DNA from: Leptospira paudalimensis
Lineage (GTDB): Bacteria; Spirochaetota; Leptospiria; Leptospirales; Leptospiraceae
Direction of reading: 5' to 3'
Length of the DNA stretch: 64,000 bases
Assembly: GCF_026151345.1 (NCBI RefSeq)
Contig: NZ_JAMQPR010000001.1
Location: 1,098,231-1,162,230, forward strand
The position numbers and the translations under genes were made by a program. Numbering within the stretch: position 1 is the first letter of the stretch; every line of letters begins with the position of its first letter. Below, in pieces: positions 30,139-38,388 of this stretch. Under the pieces are notes generated by a model. That model saw nothing but the letters and a program-made list of their open reading frames with translations. It was not told the DNA's origin and ran no database searches.

Positions 30139-30606
30139 ATGGGAATTTATCACAAAATCGGAGTTAAAGCTTCCATTGATGAGGTAAAGAGTGCATTGAC
30201 CACAAAGTTAGGTTTGTCTAATTGGTGGACAAAAGATGTAGGCGGAATTTTTGCAAACGGAGTTTCCGCTATAGGTGAAGTGATTACTTTTGAGTTTGGT
30301 CACGGGAATGCAATTGAGATGAAAGTACAGGAGATTTCTCCTAAACAAGTTATCTGGGAATGTGTTTCAGGACCAATGGATTGGATTGGTTCTCATATTG
30401 ATTTCCAATTGAATTTAGGAAAAGCAACAAAAGGCGAAGAGAAGACAATCCTTTACTTTCGGCATCATGATTGGAAAAACGAATCTGAGTTTACTGCGCA
30501 TTGTAGTATGAAGTGGGCTACGTTTCTTTTGAGTCTCAAAAATTTACTGGAAACTGGAAATGGTAGACCCGCGCCGGATGATATTAAAATTGATGATATG
30601 AACTGA
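30139..30606 (+). CDS. second SRPBCC-family protein
   Basis: 155 aa, START-like fold: IGVKASIDEVKSALTTKLGLSNWWT, FEFGHGNAIEMKV, and a late helix FTAHCSMKWATFLLSLKNLLETG followed by GRPAPDD, which is typical of polyketide-cyclase-like SRPBCC proteins. A good ribosome binding site (AAGGAG) lies just upstream of ATG 30139. Third gene of the ArsR / SRPBCC / SRPBCC operon; all three probably respond to the same ligand. Function beyond ligand binding is not predictable. Confidence 0.85.
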   Translation: MGIYHKIGVKASIDEVKSALTTKLGLSNWWTKDVGGIFANGVSAIGEVITFEFGHGNAIEMKVQEISPKQVIWECVSGPMDWIGSHIDFQLNLGKATKGEEKTILYFRHHDWKNESEFTAHCSMKWATFLLSLKNLLETGNGRPAPDDIKIDDMN

Positions 30607-30914
30607 TTTTCAATCATACTATTATATCTTCATTTGTTCTTTGTCATGATGCAAACTTCATTTCTTGCATTCTAATTTAAATATAGAATTGTAAAAATCT
30701 CAAGTTAAAATGTGAATCAAGGATTATCATTCAATTTGCATCCTGATTAGGAGAAGGATAATTCCATCCAATAAGTTAAAAATGGGGTTAAAATAAATTA
30801 TAATACATTGATAAATTAAATTTAATCAATGTATAGAAATTAGTTAAATTCTAGCAATAAAATTGAAGAAATTATTGCCAATTGTATCTTATTTTCTTTA
30901 ATATCAAGATTAAG
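30607..30914. other. AT-rich intergenic region, nothing recognised
   Basis: About 308 bp between the SRPBCC gene and the GST gene, very AT-rich, with no open reading frame, clear hairpin terminator or attC-like repeat that I can see. It should hold the GST gene's promoter. Confidence 0.5.
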
Positions 30915-31514
30915 ATGGAATTATATGAATTTGCGTTGTCTGGAAATTGTTACAAAGTTAGATTGATGTTGTCTTTATTGAATTTAGAATATGTTAGTCG
31001 AATTGTTAATGGTCCCGAAAAAGAACATAAATCTTCTTCCTTCTTGGAAATGAATCCTTTTGGCCAAGTCCCAGTATTCAAAGATAATGATATTGTTTTA
31101 AGAGATAGCCAAGCTATATTAGTATACTTAGCGAAAGCTTATGGAGAAAACGATTGGTTCCCTGAGAATCCTGTCGATGCAGCGGAAATTGTAGGATGGT
31201 TATCAACAGCTGCAAACGAAGTAACACGAGGTCCAAGTGCATTACGTGCACATTTTATATTAGGACGTCCCATAAATTTGGAAGAAGCCAAGTCTGTAAC
31301 AACAATTCTTCTGAATGTTTTAGAGAAACGATTATCAGAATTTCAATGGTTGGCTACAAATAAGGTTACTATTGCTGATATAGCAATTTATCCTTATATT
31401 GCGCTCGCTCATCAAGGTAATGTCAGTTTATTAGAATATAAATTTGTTCGAGAGTGGATGAACCGAATTCAAAATTTACCTGGATATATAGGTATGTTAG
31501 GATTGACTTCTTAA
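30915..31514 (+). CDS. glutathione S-transferase family protein
   Basis: About 199 aa from ATG 30915 (an upstream in-frame ATG at 30882 would add a non-conserved tail). Thioredoxin-like N-terminal domain with the active-site region FALSGNCYKVRLMLSLL, the cis-Pro motif FGQVPVF and the Ser-containing LRDSQAILVYLAKAYG, then the all-helical C-terminal domain with VTIADIAIYPYIA. Cytoplasmic; may use glutathione or another thiol for detoxification. Stands alone; low-GC flanks. Confidence 0.9.
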   Translation: MELYEFALSGNCYKVRLMLSLLNLEYVSRIVNGPEKEHKSSSFLEMNPFGQVPVFKDNDIVLRDSQAILVYLAKAYGENDWFPENPVDAAEIVGWLSTAANEVTRGPSALRAHFILGRPINLEEAKSVTTILLNVLEKRLSEFQWLATNKVTIADIAIYPYIALAHQGNVSLLEYKFVREWMNRIQNLPGYIGMLGLTS

Positions 31515-31555
31515 ATTAAGTTTTCTAATGATTGGTAAGTGCAATGTCGGGAATT

Positions 31556-32134
31556 TTATTGTAGTTTTTCGCCGTTTTCCAGTTTTATAATGATTTCCTT
31601 TATGCGTTTTTCTCTTGTCTCAGCTTTTTTTGCTGTGTGTAGTTTGAATGCAATTGAGTATAAATTTGTTTTATTGAGGTTTTTGTAAACTTCAGTTGCT
31701 TTTTTATTCTTTTGAAGTTCTTTCAGAAAGTCTTCAGGAACAGACATTTTGCTTGGAGAATCATATGCTTTTTCCCATCTACCATCAGCTTTTGCTTTTT
31801 CGACAGCTTCTAAACCTACTGGTTTCATTTTTCCTTCATTGATTAGCCTTTCCACATGTCCTATATTGATTTTTGACCAAATACTCTTTGTTGTTCTTGG
31901 AGAAAATTTTTGTAACCATGATTGTTCATCATACGATTGTTTTTGGCTATCGATCCACCCGTAACATAATGCCACATCAAGTGCTTCTGCATATGTAATT
32001 GTTTTTTTTCCTGATTCTTTTTTGAAAATCTTGATCCAAATTCCAATAGAACTTTTATGATTTTTGCGAAGCCAAATTTCGAATGATTTTGATGTCGAAA
32101 ATTCAATTATAGGTAAATTATTTGTTATAGCCAT
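31556..32134 (-). CDS. YdeI/OmpD-associated family protein
   Basis: 192 aa with the YdeI/OmpD-associated family pattern: EIWLRKNHKSSIGIWIKIFKK, TITYAEALDVALCYGWIDSQ, RTTKSIWSKINIGHVERLINEGKM and the C-terminal KRIKEIIIKLENGEKL. Members have been linked to bacteriocin or peptide resistance, with unknown biochemistry. It is the last gene before the cassette array on the left; no attC-like repeat flanks it. Confidence 0.85.
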   Translation of the reverse strand: MAITNNLPIIEFSTSKSFEIWLRKNHKSSIGIWIKIFKKESGKKTITYAEALDVALCYGWIDSQKQSYDEQSWLQKFSPRTTKSIWSKINIGHVERLINEGKMKPVGLEAVEKAKADGRWEKAYDSPSKMSVPEDFLKELQKNKKATEVYKNLNKTNLYSIAFKLHTAKKAETREKRIKEIIIKLENGEKLQ

Positions 32135-32332
32135 AAGATTTCGATACGACAGGAAATGTATTGAGATTCTATCTTTTCAAAAGGTTCGTTTCCATCAATA
32201 TTTTGTCATTACCAATTATTGGATAACGTCTTTAGAGGAGAGTTTTTAGTTTATTAATTTTCATAATTATGATTTCGAAACTTTGTAGATAAAGTGAGAG
32301 TTCCCTTGGAAGCTTTTTTTACTTTATTGTGA

Positions 32333-33265
32333 TCATTTTGAATACAAATATTGAAACCTAGCAGTTTCATCTTTAAAAATATCTTCCGGTATGAAAGTTA
32401 GGTTAAAATCTCCATTATTCATACAATTTTGATCACTTGCATAATTATTTTTTCCTAATGGATCTTTAGGAGTTTTTATGCCTTTAATCATAGCAATTTT
32501 GTTTTCAAACCAAAAGATGATGTTTACAGTATCGTCAACAGGCACATTGGCATATATGGAATTTGAGTAACTCCATTTAAAATTAATCCTTAATTTAGAA
32601 GTGCTGAATACAGAGTAGAATATAGAATTTTTTTCATCAAATTTTAATGATTTTAAGTTAATCTTAATACAAGCATTATCCACTGGAAGATCAAAATTCC
32701 AGAGTGTAAATTTATCAATATTGTCAAATTTTCTATATTGAATGACGTTGGGTAAGGATTCAGAGAATCTTTCTTGGTTAGATCCAGCATACTTCCATTC
32801 ATTATCTATAACTTTATAGAGATTGTATGATTTTCCTGGGTTAATATTGGTAAATTTTACATATATATTCTTGTTAAGATTTAATTCCGCATTTTTATAA
32901 TAGGCATGAATTTCAAACATACCTGCAGAATCTAATTGTAAATGTGAATTTTTTTCAATATATTCTAAAGAATATCCTGATGATAAAAAATGAATCGGAG
33001 TATTGTATTCCTTTATTTCTACTTCAACATATTCGCCTTCTTTATAGATTGAAGGTAACGCGATACTGTCCTTAGGGAAATGATAGATTGATCCATTTTT
33101 AGTAGTGATCTCATTATGTTGATTTGGTAGAATATAGAACTTTTGCGTTTCTGGTGCAAGTTCGTTAAAAATAGATGGTATCTTTGTTTTTGCAGGTGCA
33201 ATCATTCGTTTTTGATAGAAGTTACAACCAACAAAAAAGATTAAAAATATCGATATTTTTTTCAT
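32333..33265 (-). CDS. hypothetical lipoprotein, leftmost cassette-like gene
   Basis: About 310 aa from ATG 33265 (a start at 33283 is also in frame). The lipobox is visible in IFFVGC, so an envelope lipoprotein is predicted. The mature part is beta-rich with SIYHFPKDSIALPS and later Tyr/Asn-rich strands; no family recognised. Its 5' end lies about 20 bp from a truncated attC left edge (GCAATTAA, 33285-33292), as for other cassette genes. No attC is seen at its 3' end, so it may be the last, decayed cassette. Confidence 0.7.
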   Translation of the reverse strand: MKKISIFLIFFVGCNFYQKRMIAPAKTKIPSIFNELAPETQKFYILPNQHNEITTKNGSIYHFPKDSIALPSIYKEGEYVEVEIKEYNTPIHFLSSGYSLEYIEKNSHLQLDSAGMFEIHAYYKNAELNLNKNIYVKFTNINPGKSYNLYKVIDNEWKYAGSNQERFSESLPNVIQYRKFDNIDKFTLWNFDLPVDNACIKINLKSLKFDEKNSIFYSVFSTSKLRINFKWSYSNSIYANVPVDDTVNIIFWFENKIAMIKGIKTPKDPLGKNNYASDQNCMNNGDFNLTFIPEDIFKDETARFQYLYSK

Positions 33266-33295
33266 TTTATTTCCCTTATACATTGCAATTAATTA

Positions 33296-33694
33296 TGACA
33301 TTATGAGATGAGTAACACTTATTAGTTAAGGTTTTTGGTATCTGTTATTTGTATGAACTAAGATCATAAATGATCAAGAATAAATTTTGATCGATGAAGG
33401 CTAACGGATTGGAACCTGATCCAATGGAAATTGAATTGTTTGCATTTTTGATGGCCACATTAAACCCGTTAAATGGTTTTCTGACCATGATGAGATGTCC
33501 ATCTCCAATTGTAGCTACTCATGTCAATCATATTTACTTGTTCTGGAGTTTTCAAGTTGAGGTCCATTTTTTTTCCTCTGAATCCTTCCTTTCCACTTAT
33601 ATCCACGGTATTAAACTCCTTCCAAGGCATCCCTGAAGCCTCCTGAAAGGTGATCTAAAGGGATGAATGACTTGAAAGTGATACCTATGTGTCA
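33296..33694 (-). pseudogene. IS481-family remnant with internal deletion
   Basis: Both ends of an IS481-type element related to the one at 36468-37813 are present (outer TGACATTATGAGATGAGTAA on the left; CCTATGTGTCA on the right). The middle, nearly all of the transposase, is missing. Recognisable pieces are the transposase C-terminal coding region (about 33370-33530) and its N-terminal region (about 33595-33640, AAACTCCTTCCAAGGCATCC). It sits inside an attC repeat and separates the two halves. Confidence 0.8.
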
Positions 33695-33748
33695 CAGTCC
33701 AAACAAGGGCGCAAGTCCCGAAGCGAAACGTTAAAGTACTGTTAGGCG
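33695..33748 (-). repeat. attC 1, right half only
   Basis: Only the right part (GGGCGCAAGTCCCGAAGCG, L arm CGTTAAAGT, R box GTTAGGCG) survives; the left edge GCAATTAA lies at 33285-33292 on the other side of the IS remnant. An attC site split by insertion. Confidence 0.75.
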
Positions 33749-33768
33749 AACTTGAATTATAAAAGAAA

Positions 33769-34380
33769 CTATTTGATGAATTTCAAATTCTCAAAAAATT
33801 GACTTGATTCTTCAAGAGTCAAACGTAAGTCATTTCCGAGAAAATAGATATAAGCATCAGCGGTATCATTTTTATGGATAACGATTAAGTTGCAATACTT
33901 ATAAGAAAAATTGAGCTTAGGATCAAATTCAAATAAACTATTGCTTCCCCAATTAGCATTAAAAACATCTGATTGAATTTTCTCTGGTAGAGGGTTTGAT
34001 TTAATTTTCGGATTTTCTCCAGCTAAATTCATAAGAATAAGTATAAAATCTTGAGCATATGAATTATCATTTGGTTTAACAATAAATGCACTAGGATTAT
34101 TTTTTAAAAATTCTTCATACTTATCAATTTTATCTTTAAAGGAATTAATATGATATCTTATTTCAGTACCTTTGGATTTATTTATTAGAGCATAATCAAA
34201 TTTAAAGGGACCATCATATAAAGTCATATTAAGTTGATAATTTACAGGTTTTAAATTTTGAATTATCAACTTATTTGATTTCAAAAGATGTAAAAAATCA
34301 GTTGTAAATTTATTTTCCTGAGTATTTTGAAAACTCGCACAAGCTACAAAAAAGTAGGCCAATAAGATTCTTTTTTTCAT
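33769..34380 (-). CDS. hypothetical cassette lipoprotein (203 aa)
   Basis: The signal sequence ends in a lipobox (LAYFFVAC, Cys14), so an envelope lipoprotein. The mature part is Lys/Asn-rich with alternating strands and no recognised domain. It begins 33 bp from attC 2 and stops 21 bp before the surviving half of attC 1, the usual spacing of a one-gene cassette in this array. AT-rich codon use like its cassette neighbours. Confidence 0.7.
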   Translation of the reverse strand: MKKRILLAYFFVACASFQNTQENKFTTDFLHLLKSNKLIIQNLKPVNYQLNMTLYDGPFKFDYALINKSKGTEIRYHINSFKDKIDKYEEFLKNNPSAFIVKPNDNSYAQDFILILMNLAGENPKIKSNPLPEKIQSDVFNANWGSNSLFEFDPKLNFSYKYCNLIVIHKNDTADAYIYFLGNDLRLTLEESSQFFENLKFIK

Positions 34381-34412
34381 TTTTCTTTCCTATCAATTAT
34401 TTAATTTCAGTT

Positions 34413-34569
34413 TCGCATATAGGTTTAGGGGAGATAATGTTCCCTGTCCCTGCGGGACGTTAGGGACTGGCATGTCGCTTGCGTAAGCAAGGCTAATGCC
34501 AGAAAGGGAATTTGCCGCAGGCCGAGGGAGGGCTTATCCCGAAGCGAAGCGGTAAGGTGCTGTTATACG
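34413..34569 (-). repeat. attC 2, hybrid/degenerate
   Basis: Left R box is mutated (CGCATATAG instead of CGCATAAC). Left L arm GGGGAGATA does not pair with right L arm CGGTAAGGT, whereas intact sites pair perfectly. Looks like a join of two different attC sites. Confidence 0.8.
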
Positions 34570-34588
34570 AAGTAAAAAGTGTAAAAGA

Positions 34589-35013
34589 CTAAATTGGAAA
34601 AATAACGACATATTTATAAACTATGAAAACCATAGTTGGGCAAATAAATATAAAAATAATAGAAAGTCCGATTTTGTTTCTGAATAACAATGAACTATTA
34701 AATTTTTCTGAAAATAAAATGAGAGATTGTAATAGTAGATTTAAAATTAATGCGAAAATAAAAATTAATAATGATTTCAAATTTGAATTTGTGATAAAAT
34801 CTATTATGTATATTGAAAGTAAAAGCTCAAAGATTGAAGATAAGAGTGATCTCCATTTTAAACCTTCTCTTTCAAAAAAAAGTATTTTTATGATTTCGTA
34901 TTTTAAAAATGCAAAAATTAAACTATTGAAATGGGTACACCGAAGAATATAATAATTAGTCCAGTATAGTTATAGTGGGCTAATACAAGTAAGTTACTAG
35001 TAATCGAATTCAT
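34589..35013 (-). pseudogene. frameshifted small integral-membrane protein
   Basis: From ATG 35013 the frame reads MNSITSNLLVLAHYNYTGLI then IIFFGVPISIV and stops near 34918. The next frame is open without a stop from before that point to 34589 and continues with FAFLKYEIIKILFFEREGLK, a long hydrophobic stretch and IGLSIIFIFICPTMVFIVYK. Together they give a roughly 140-residue, 4-5 helix membrane protein broken by one indel around 34918-34930. The only in-frame start in the 3' part is a TTG at 34780. It could be a true pseudogene, a sequencing error or a shift site. No family recognised. Confidence 0.6.
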
Positions 35014-35224
35014 TTAAAAATCTCTGAATTTTCAGTTTAGGAAAAATAATCCATATTCAACCAATAATTTCTATTCTTAAAAAAGTTCTATTAAACTCTG
35101 TTTCATTTAGAAAAAACTAGGTTTTTTTAGATTTTGCTGGTTTAAAAAAACCACAAGACTTTAATAAAAATATGAACTAATTGTTAATTTTTTCTTAAAA
35201 AGAAGAGTTCTAAATTGGTATATT

Positions 35225-35512
35225 TTAATTGCTAATTCCGAATTTGATATTTGCTTTTTTATCGCAATCTTTCAAATCTTCTATTGCGAGAAAACAACTA
35301 AATAAAGCTCCATCTTTCAGAGCGGTCTCATTATTTTGTTCTGCTCTTTTGTAATTGATCGTAGCTATAGAGCATATAAAGTTTAAATCAGCTTCTTTAC
35401 CAGATTTGTTTTGCGTACCTTCTTTGCATCTATCTCTTGCAGATTGGTTATTTGGGACACATTGAATTAGGATGATACAGGTGAAAAATATAAAAATATT
35501 AAGTTGATTCAT
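35225..35512 (-). CDS. small secreted cysteine-containing lipoprotein (95 aa)
   Basis: Hydrophobic N-terminus with a likely lipobox (IILIQC, Cys18), then about 75 residues with four further cysteines (DRCKEG, FICSIA, FSCFLA, KDCDKK). Probably a disulphide-bonded envelope lipoprotein. It starts 17 bp from attC 3. No attC separates it from the frameshifted membrane gene, and the cassette ends (attC 2 right edge, attC 3 left edge) do not match, so two former cassettes seem to have fused here. Confidence 0.65.
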   Translation of the reverse strand: MNQLNIFIFFTCIILIQCVPNNQSARDRCKEGTQNKSGKEADLNFICSIATINYKRAEQNNETALKDGALFSCFLAIEDLKDCDKKANIKFGISN

Positions 35513-35528
35513 ATTTTATTTTTTTATG

Positions 35529-35694
35529 GCGTATAACGAATTAGTCTTAACGACGTAGGTTGACCCTGAGTCCCAACGGGACGTTAGGGACTGGCACGTA
35601 GTTTGCGGACGCAAGGCGAATGCCAGAAAGGGAATTTGCCGTAGTCCGAGCGAGGGCTAGTCCCGAAGCGAAGCGGTAAGTCGCTGTTATGCGC
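35529..35694 (-). repeat. attC 3, hybrid
   Basis: Left half is of the CGACGTAGG type (L arm GTCTTAACG), right half of the AGGGAATTTGCCG type (L arm CGGTAAGTC). The inner arms do not pair, unlike intact sites. A recombined attC. Confidence 0.8.
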
Positions 35695-36055
35695 CGTTGA
35701 GTTGTTCAAGAATTAATTGAACAGTAAGTTTTAATTCAGGTATTTTGTTTTTACAGATATTATAAATTATTTCGTGATCAAGACCTTCATAATGATGAGA
35801 AATCACGTCTCTCATTTTCATAATTTTTTCCCAGTCTGTGTCAGGATAATTATTTAGAAATTTATTATCTAATTTTGTAACGGATTTAATATTATCTCCG
35901 ATTGCTTGTAATCTCATAGCAATTGAATCAAGTATAGTAATTCCATCTTGGGAACTAATTAGATCATCCGTATATTTAATTTTTAAGAATCTATTTTCAA
36001 TGATTACGATCGATTCAAGAATAAATTCGAACCTTTCGTATATTTCTTCAGACAT
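35687..36055 (-). CDS. HEPN-type toxin (HepT-like) of a toxin-antitoxin pair
   Basis: 122 aa helical protein with the HEPN RNase motif Arg-x4-His in KMRDVISHHYEGLD, the HepT/DUF86 signature. HepT-like toxins cut RNA and are neutralised by the partner MNT nucleotidyltransferase, which can AMPylate a Tyr near the motif (here HHY). It overlaps the MNT gene by 8 bp. Its stop codon TAA lies inside the R box of attC 3 (GCATAAC on the minus strand), so the gene ends exactly at the recombination site. Confidence 0.88.
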   Translation of the reverse strand: MSEEIYERFEFILESIVIIENRFLKIKYTDDLISSQDGITILDSIAMRLQAIGDNIKSVTKLDNKFLNNYPDTDWEKIMKMRDVISHHYEGLDHEIIYNICKNKIPELKLTVQLILEQLNGA

Positions 36056-36347
36056 TTATAATATCTTTTTGAATTCTATTAAGAAAGGAAGGTTTAATTT
36101 GATTCCTTTTTCGAACAAGATCAACATTGCGTTCAAAAAGCTTTTCTAAAAATATTTTTAAACCTACAAAAGAATCAAAGTCAGGAGATTTCATTTCAAC
36201 GAGTAAATCAACATCGCTATTCGAATTAACTGTATCTTTAGCAAAAGACCCAAAGACGCCGATTTTCAGTACACCAAAATCATTATTTAGAATTGGTTTA
36301 ATTTTGGTTAATTCCTCAATCAATTCCTTTTTGGTTTCTACCTTCAT
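36048..36347 (-). CDS. MNT-type minimal nucleotidyltransferase antitoxin
   Basis: 99 aa with the nucleotidyltransferase signature IGVFGSFAKDTVNSNSDVDL: the GSF glycine loop and the SDxD metal-binding pair. Upstream gene of the HEPN/MNT pair, overlapping the HEPN toxin gene by 8 bp. It normally blocks the toxin by AMPylation or by binding. The 3' cassette edge is at attC 3; the 5' edge has been altered by the IS481 element, which starts 121 bp upstream, so the cassette's own promoter-side end is lost. Confidence 0.9.
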   Translation of the reverse strand: MKVETKKELIEELTKIKPILNNDFGVLKIGVFGSFAKDTVNSNSDVDLLVEMKSPDFDSFVGLKIFLEKLFERNVDLVRKRNQIKPSFLNRIQKDIINV

Positions 36348-36467
36348 ATGTTAATTTTCCAAATTCAGAAGAAAAAGTCAATAAATGAGAAATTGAATTT
36401 CTTTAAGAATTTACCTTCTTTGATCAATTTCCTTAATTTTTTGCTGATTTAAGGTGATTTTTAGGTA

Positions 36468-37813
36468 TGACTTCAAGACATGGGTAACGGTTAGGTATCA
36501 GGAGAATGGTAACACTTTTTAGATAACTTTCTTGGTTTATGAACTTTGTATGAGTTAGGATCAGAAATGATCAAGAATAAATTTTGATCGATGAGACCTA
36601 ACTTATTGGATCCGAACCAAATGGAAACGGACTCGTTTTCTTTTTTGATTCCCACATTAAAACCGTTAAATGGATTCCCGATCATGATGAGATGTCCATT
36701 GTAATTGATGTAACCTCTGTTGTTCACATGCCTTTGCTTGAACCCATAAGGATATGAGATTAGTAAATCAGCATTTGTATCGAATGGTTTGTCAGACTTC
36801 ACGTAGATCTGTTCAGGAGTCATCATTCCTAGAGCTTCGTGAGGTCTATTTCTGTTAAAATCGATTCTCCAGTTATCGAAGAGCTTTTGGAAGAGAGTGA
36901 TGTTTCCGACGATCTCATGTTGTAATTCTCGAGCCATGTCCCTATGCATACGCTCATGAGCGCCATTCTGATAAGGTTTTCCAGGTTGAATGCGATCAAG
37001 TTTGATTCCTAGAGAGAGCCACCAAACAGAAAGTTTAGTGAGTCCCCAAAGCGACAGCATAGAAGCAAAAGGGGGACCATTGTCGGAGCGAATGACATCA
37101 GGTAATCCGTAGATGGAGAATAACCTAGTAAATTCAGCCTTAACGGAAGCGATGTCCCCTTTCTTAAGAGTCTTTATAGAGAGAATGTATTTGGAGAAAT
37201 CATCACGAACTGTGAGAGGATTCACTTTCTCTCTTTCTGGAGTGTACCACCAACCTTTGAAGTCAACAGTCCAAACATGGTTAGGTTTGGTAGCTTTCTC
37301 CGGCATAGAGATTCTTTGCCCAGCGTTCGTTGGTCTTCTTTTTCTCTTAGTGTCTTGTAGTCCCGCTTTCTTGAGAATGCGTTCAATTGTAGATCTGTTA
37401 GGAGCCTTGCGATTATGGAATTGAGTCTTGTAGAGTTCTAGTATTTTCTTAGGACCCCAGAACTTTCTATTGTTCTTGATTTTAATGATCTCTAGAATTG
37501 TTTCTTCAGCGATCTTAGCTGGAGAGTTCTTAGGTGTTTTCTTCTTATCGAGAAGTCCATCTTTCCCTTCTCTGAGAAACCTTTCTTTCCATTTATATCC
37601 ACACTTAGTGGAGATACCATACTGAGCACAAAGCTGAGTAAAATTGACGCCTATCTGGAACGAATCCAGAACGAATTGAAATATTAAATCCACGGTATTA
37701 AACTCCTTCCAAGGCATCCCTAAAGCCCTCCTAAAAAGGTGATCTAAGGGGATTAGAAACCTGAAAGTGTTACCTATGTCTTGCTACAAAAGTGTTACCC
37801 ATGTCCTGAGGCA
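36468..37813 (-). mobile_element. IS481-family insertion sequence, apparently complete
   Basis: About 1346 bp bounded by imperfect inverted ends (TGACTTCAAGACATGGGTAA at 36468; TGCCTCAGGACATGGGTAAC read inward from 37813) and a second inner pair with GGTAACACTTT. One intact transposase gene fills it. It lies between the HEPN/MNT genes and attC 4, inside the array. A target-site duplication is not clear. A deleted relative is at 33296-33694. Confidence 0.85.
36491..37717 (-). CDS. IS481-family transposase
   Basis: 408 aa DDE transposase. N-terminal helix-turn-helix (FTQLCAQYGISTKCGYKW), then the integrase-core catalytic residues: Asp in WTVDFKGWW, Asp in VIRSDNGPPFA, Glu in NGAHERMHRDMA. The C-terminal part ends in the family's beta-rich domain. 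The frame is intact, so the element may still be active. Codon use is less AT-rich than the surrounding cassettes. Confidence 0.93.
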   Translation of the reverse strand: MPWKEFNTVDLIFQFVLDSFQIGVNFTQLCAQYGISTKCGYKWKERFLREGKDGLLDKKKTPKNSPAKIAEETILEIIKIKNNRKFWGPKKILELYKTQFHNRKAPNRSTIERILKKAGLQDTKRKRRPTNAGQRISMPEKATKPNHVWTVDFKGWWYTPEREKVNPLTVRDDFSKYILSIKTLKKGDIASVKAEFTRLFSIYGLPDVIRSDNGPPFASMLSLWGLTKLSVWWLSLGIKLDRIQPGKPYQNGAHERMHRDMARELQHEIVGNITLFQKLFDNWRIDFNRNRPHEALGMMTPEQIYVKSDKPFDTNADLLISYPYGFKQRHVNNRGYINYNGHLIMIGNPFNGFNVGIKKENESVSIWFGSNKLGLIDQNLFLIISDPNSYKVHKPRKLSKKCYHSPDT

Positions 37814-37828
37814 TACATTATGCCATTT

Positions 37829-37992
37829 CGTATAACGAACTAGCCTTACCGAAGTTCCCTGACCCTGAGTCCCAGCGGGACGTTAGGGACTGGCATGTAG
37901 CTTGCGAACGCAAGGCGAATGCCAGGAAGGGAATTTGCCGTAGGCCAAGCGAGGCCTTGTGCCGAAGCGCCGCGGTAAGGTGCTGTTATACG
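37829..37992 (-). repeat. attC 4
   Basis: Complete. R boxes CGTATAAC / GTTATACG; L arms GCCTTACCG / CGGTAAGGT pair. Inner arms GTTCCCT / AGGGAAT. First intact site to the right of the IS element. Confidence 0.9.
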
Positions 37993-38012
37993 AAGTGCCA
38001 AATGATTAAGAT

Positions 38013-38300
38013 TTAATTTTTGTAACAAAAAATACGAGAACAATCGTTTATACAACTATTTCTAACTTGATTATTTAAGTTTGGATCTTTTGTTTTTGCA
38101 AGAAATTGAAAAAGGAACGATATGTCTTGGATATTATTACAACTTTCATAACATTGCTTTTTCTCTTCACAATCGATAATATAATTTATTCGATCGTTTT
38201 TATAATCCAGTGAGAAAGGATTTTTCCCTTTTGAATAAATTGTTTGTATAATAGAGAGGAAAATGAATACTAATAAAATCTCTTTTTTAAATGAATGCAT
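38013..38300 (-). CDS. small secreted cysteine-rich cassette protein (95 aa)
   Basis: N-terminal signal segment (EILLVFIFLSIIQTIYS) then six cysteines arranged as DCEEKKQCYESC ... NSCINDCSRIFC. The gene at 42214-42510 has the same arrangement (DCKERQICMSNC ... ACSSECSKIIC), so they are paralogues. Probably a periplasmic or surface disulphide protein. It is the downstream gene of a two-gene cassette whose ends (attC 4 right, attC 5 left) match. Function unknown. Confidence 0.7.
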   Translation of the reverse strand: MHSFKKEILLVFIFLSIIQTIYSKGKNPFSLDYKNDRINYIIDCEEKKQCYESCNNIQDISFLFQFLAKTKDPNLNNQVRNSCINDCSRIFCYKN

Positions 38301-38388
38301 ATCTATTTTTATTTATTAAATTGTAGAATTTGAGTAGAATTTAACTAGAAGTATATACAATAATCAAATTTGATTAATTTTGTAATTG

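Noticed and set aside
33394..33636. 80-aa plus-strand frame
   Set aside because: It is antisense to remnants of an IS481 transposase gene.
34623..34952. 109-aa plus-strand frame
   Set aside because: Lies antisense to the frameshifted membrane gene, whose hydrophobic pattern and orientation fit the array.
37846..38055. Minus-strand frames beginning in attC repeats (also 57275-57478, 58962-59147 and the N-terminal extensions at 38856, 49170, 55298)
   Set aside because: The repeat-coded parts are shared among unrelated genes; the true starts lie just outside the repeats.
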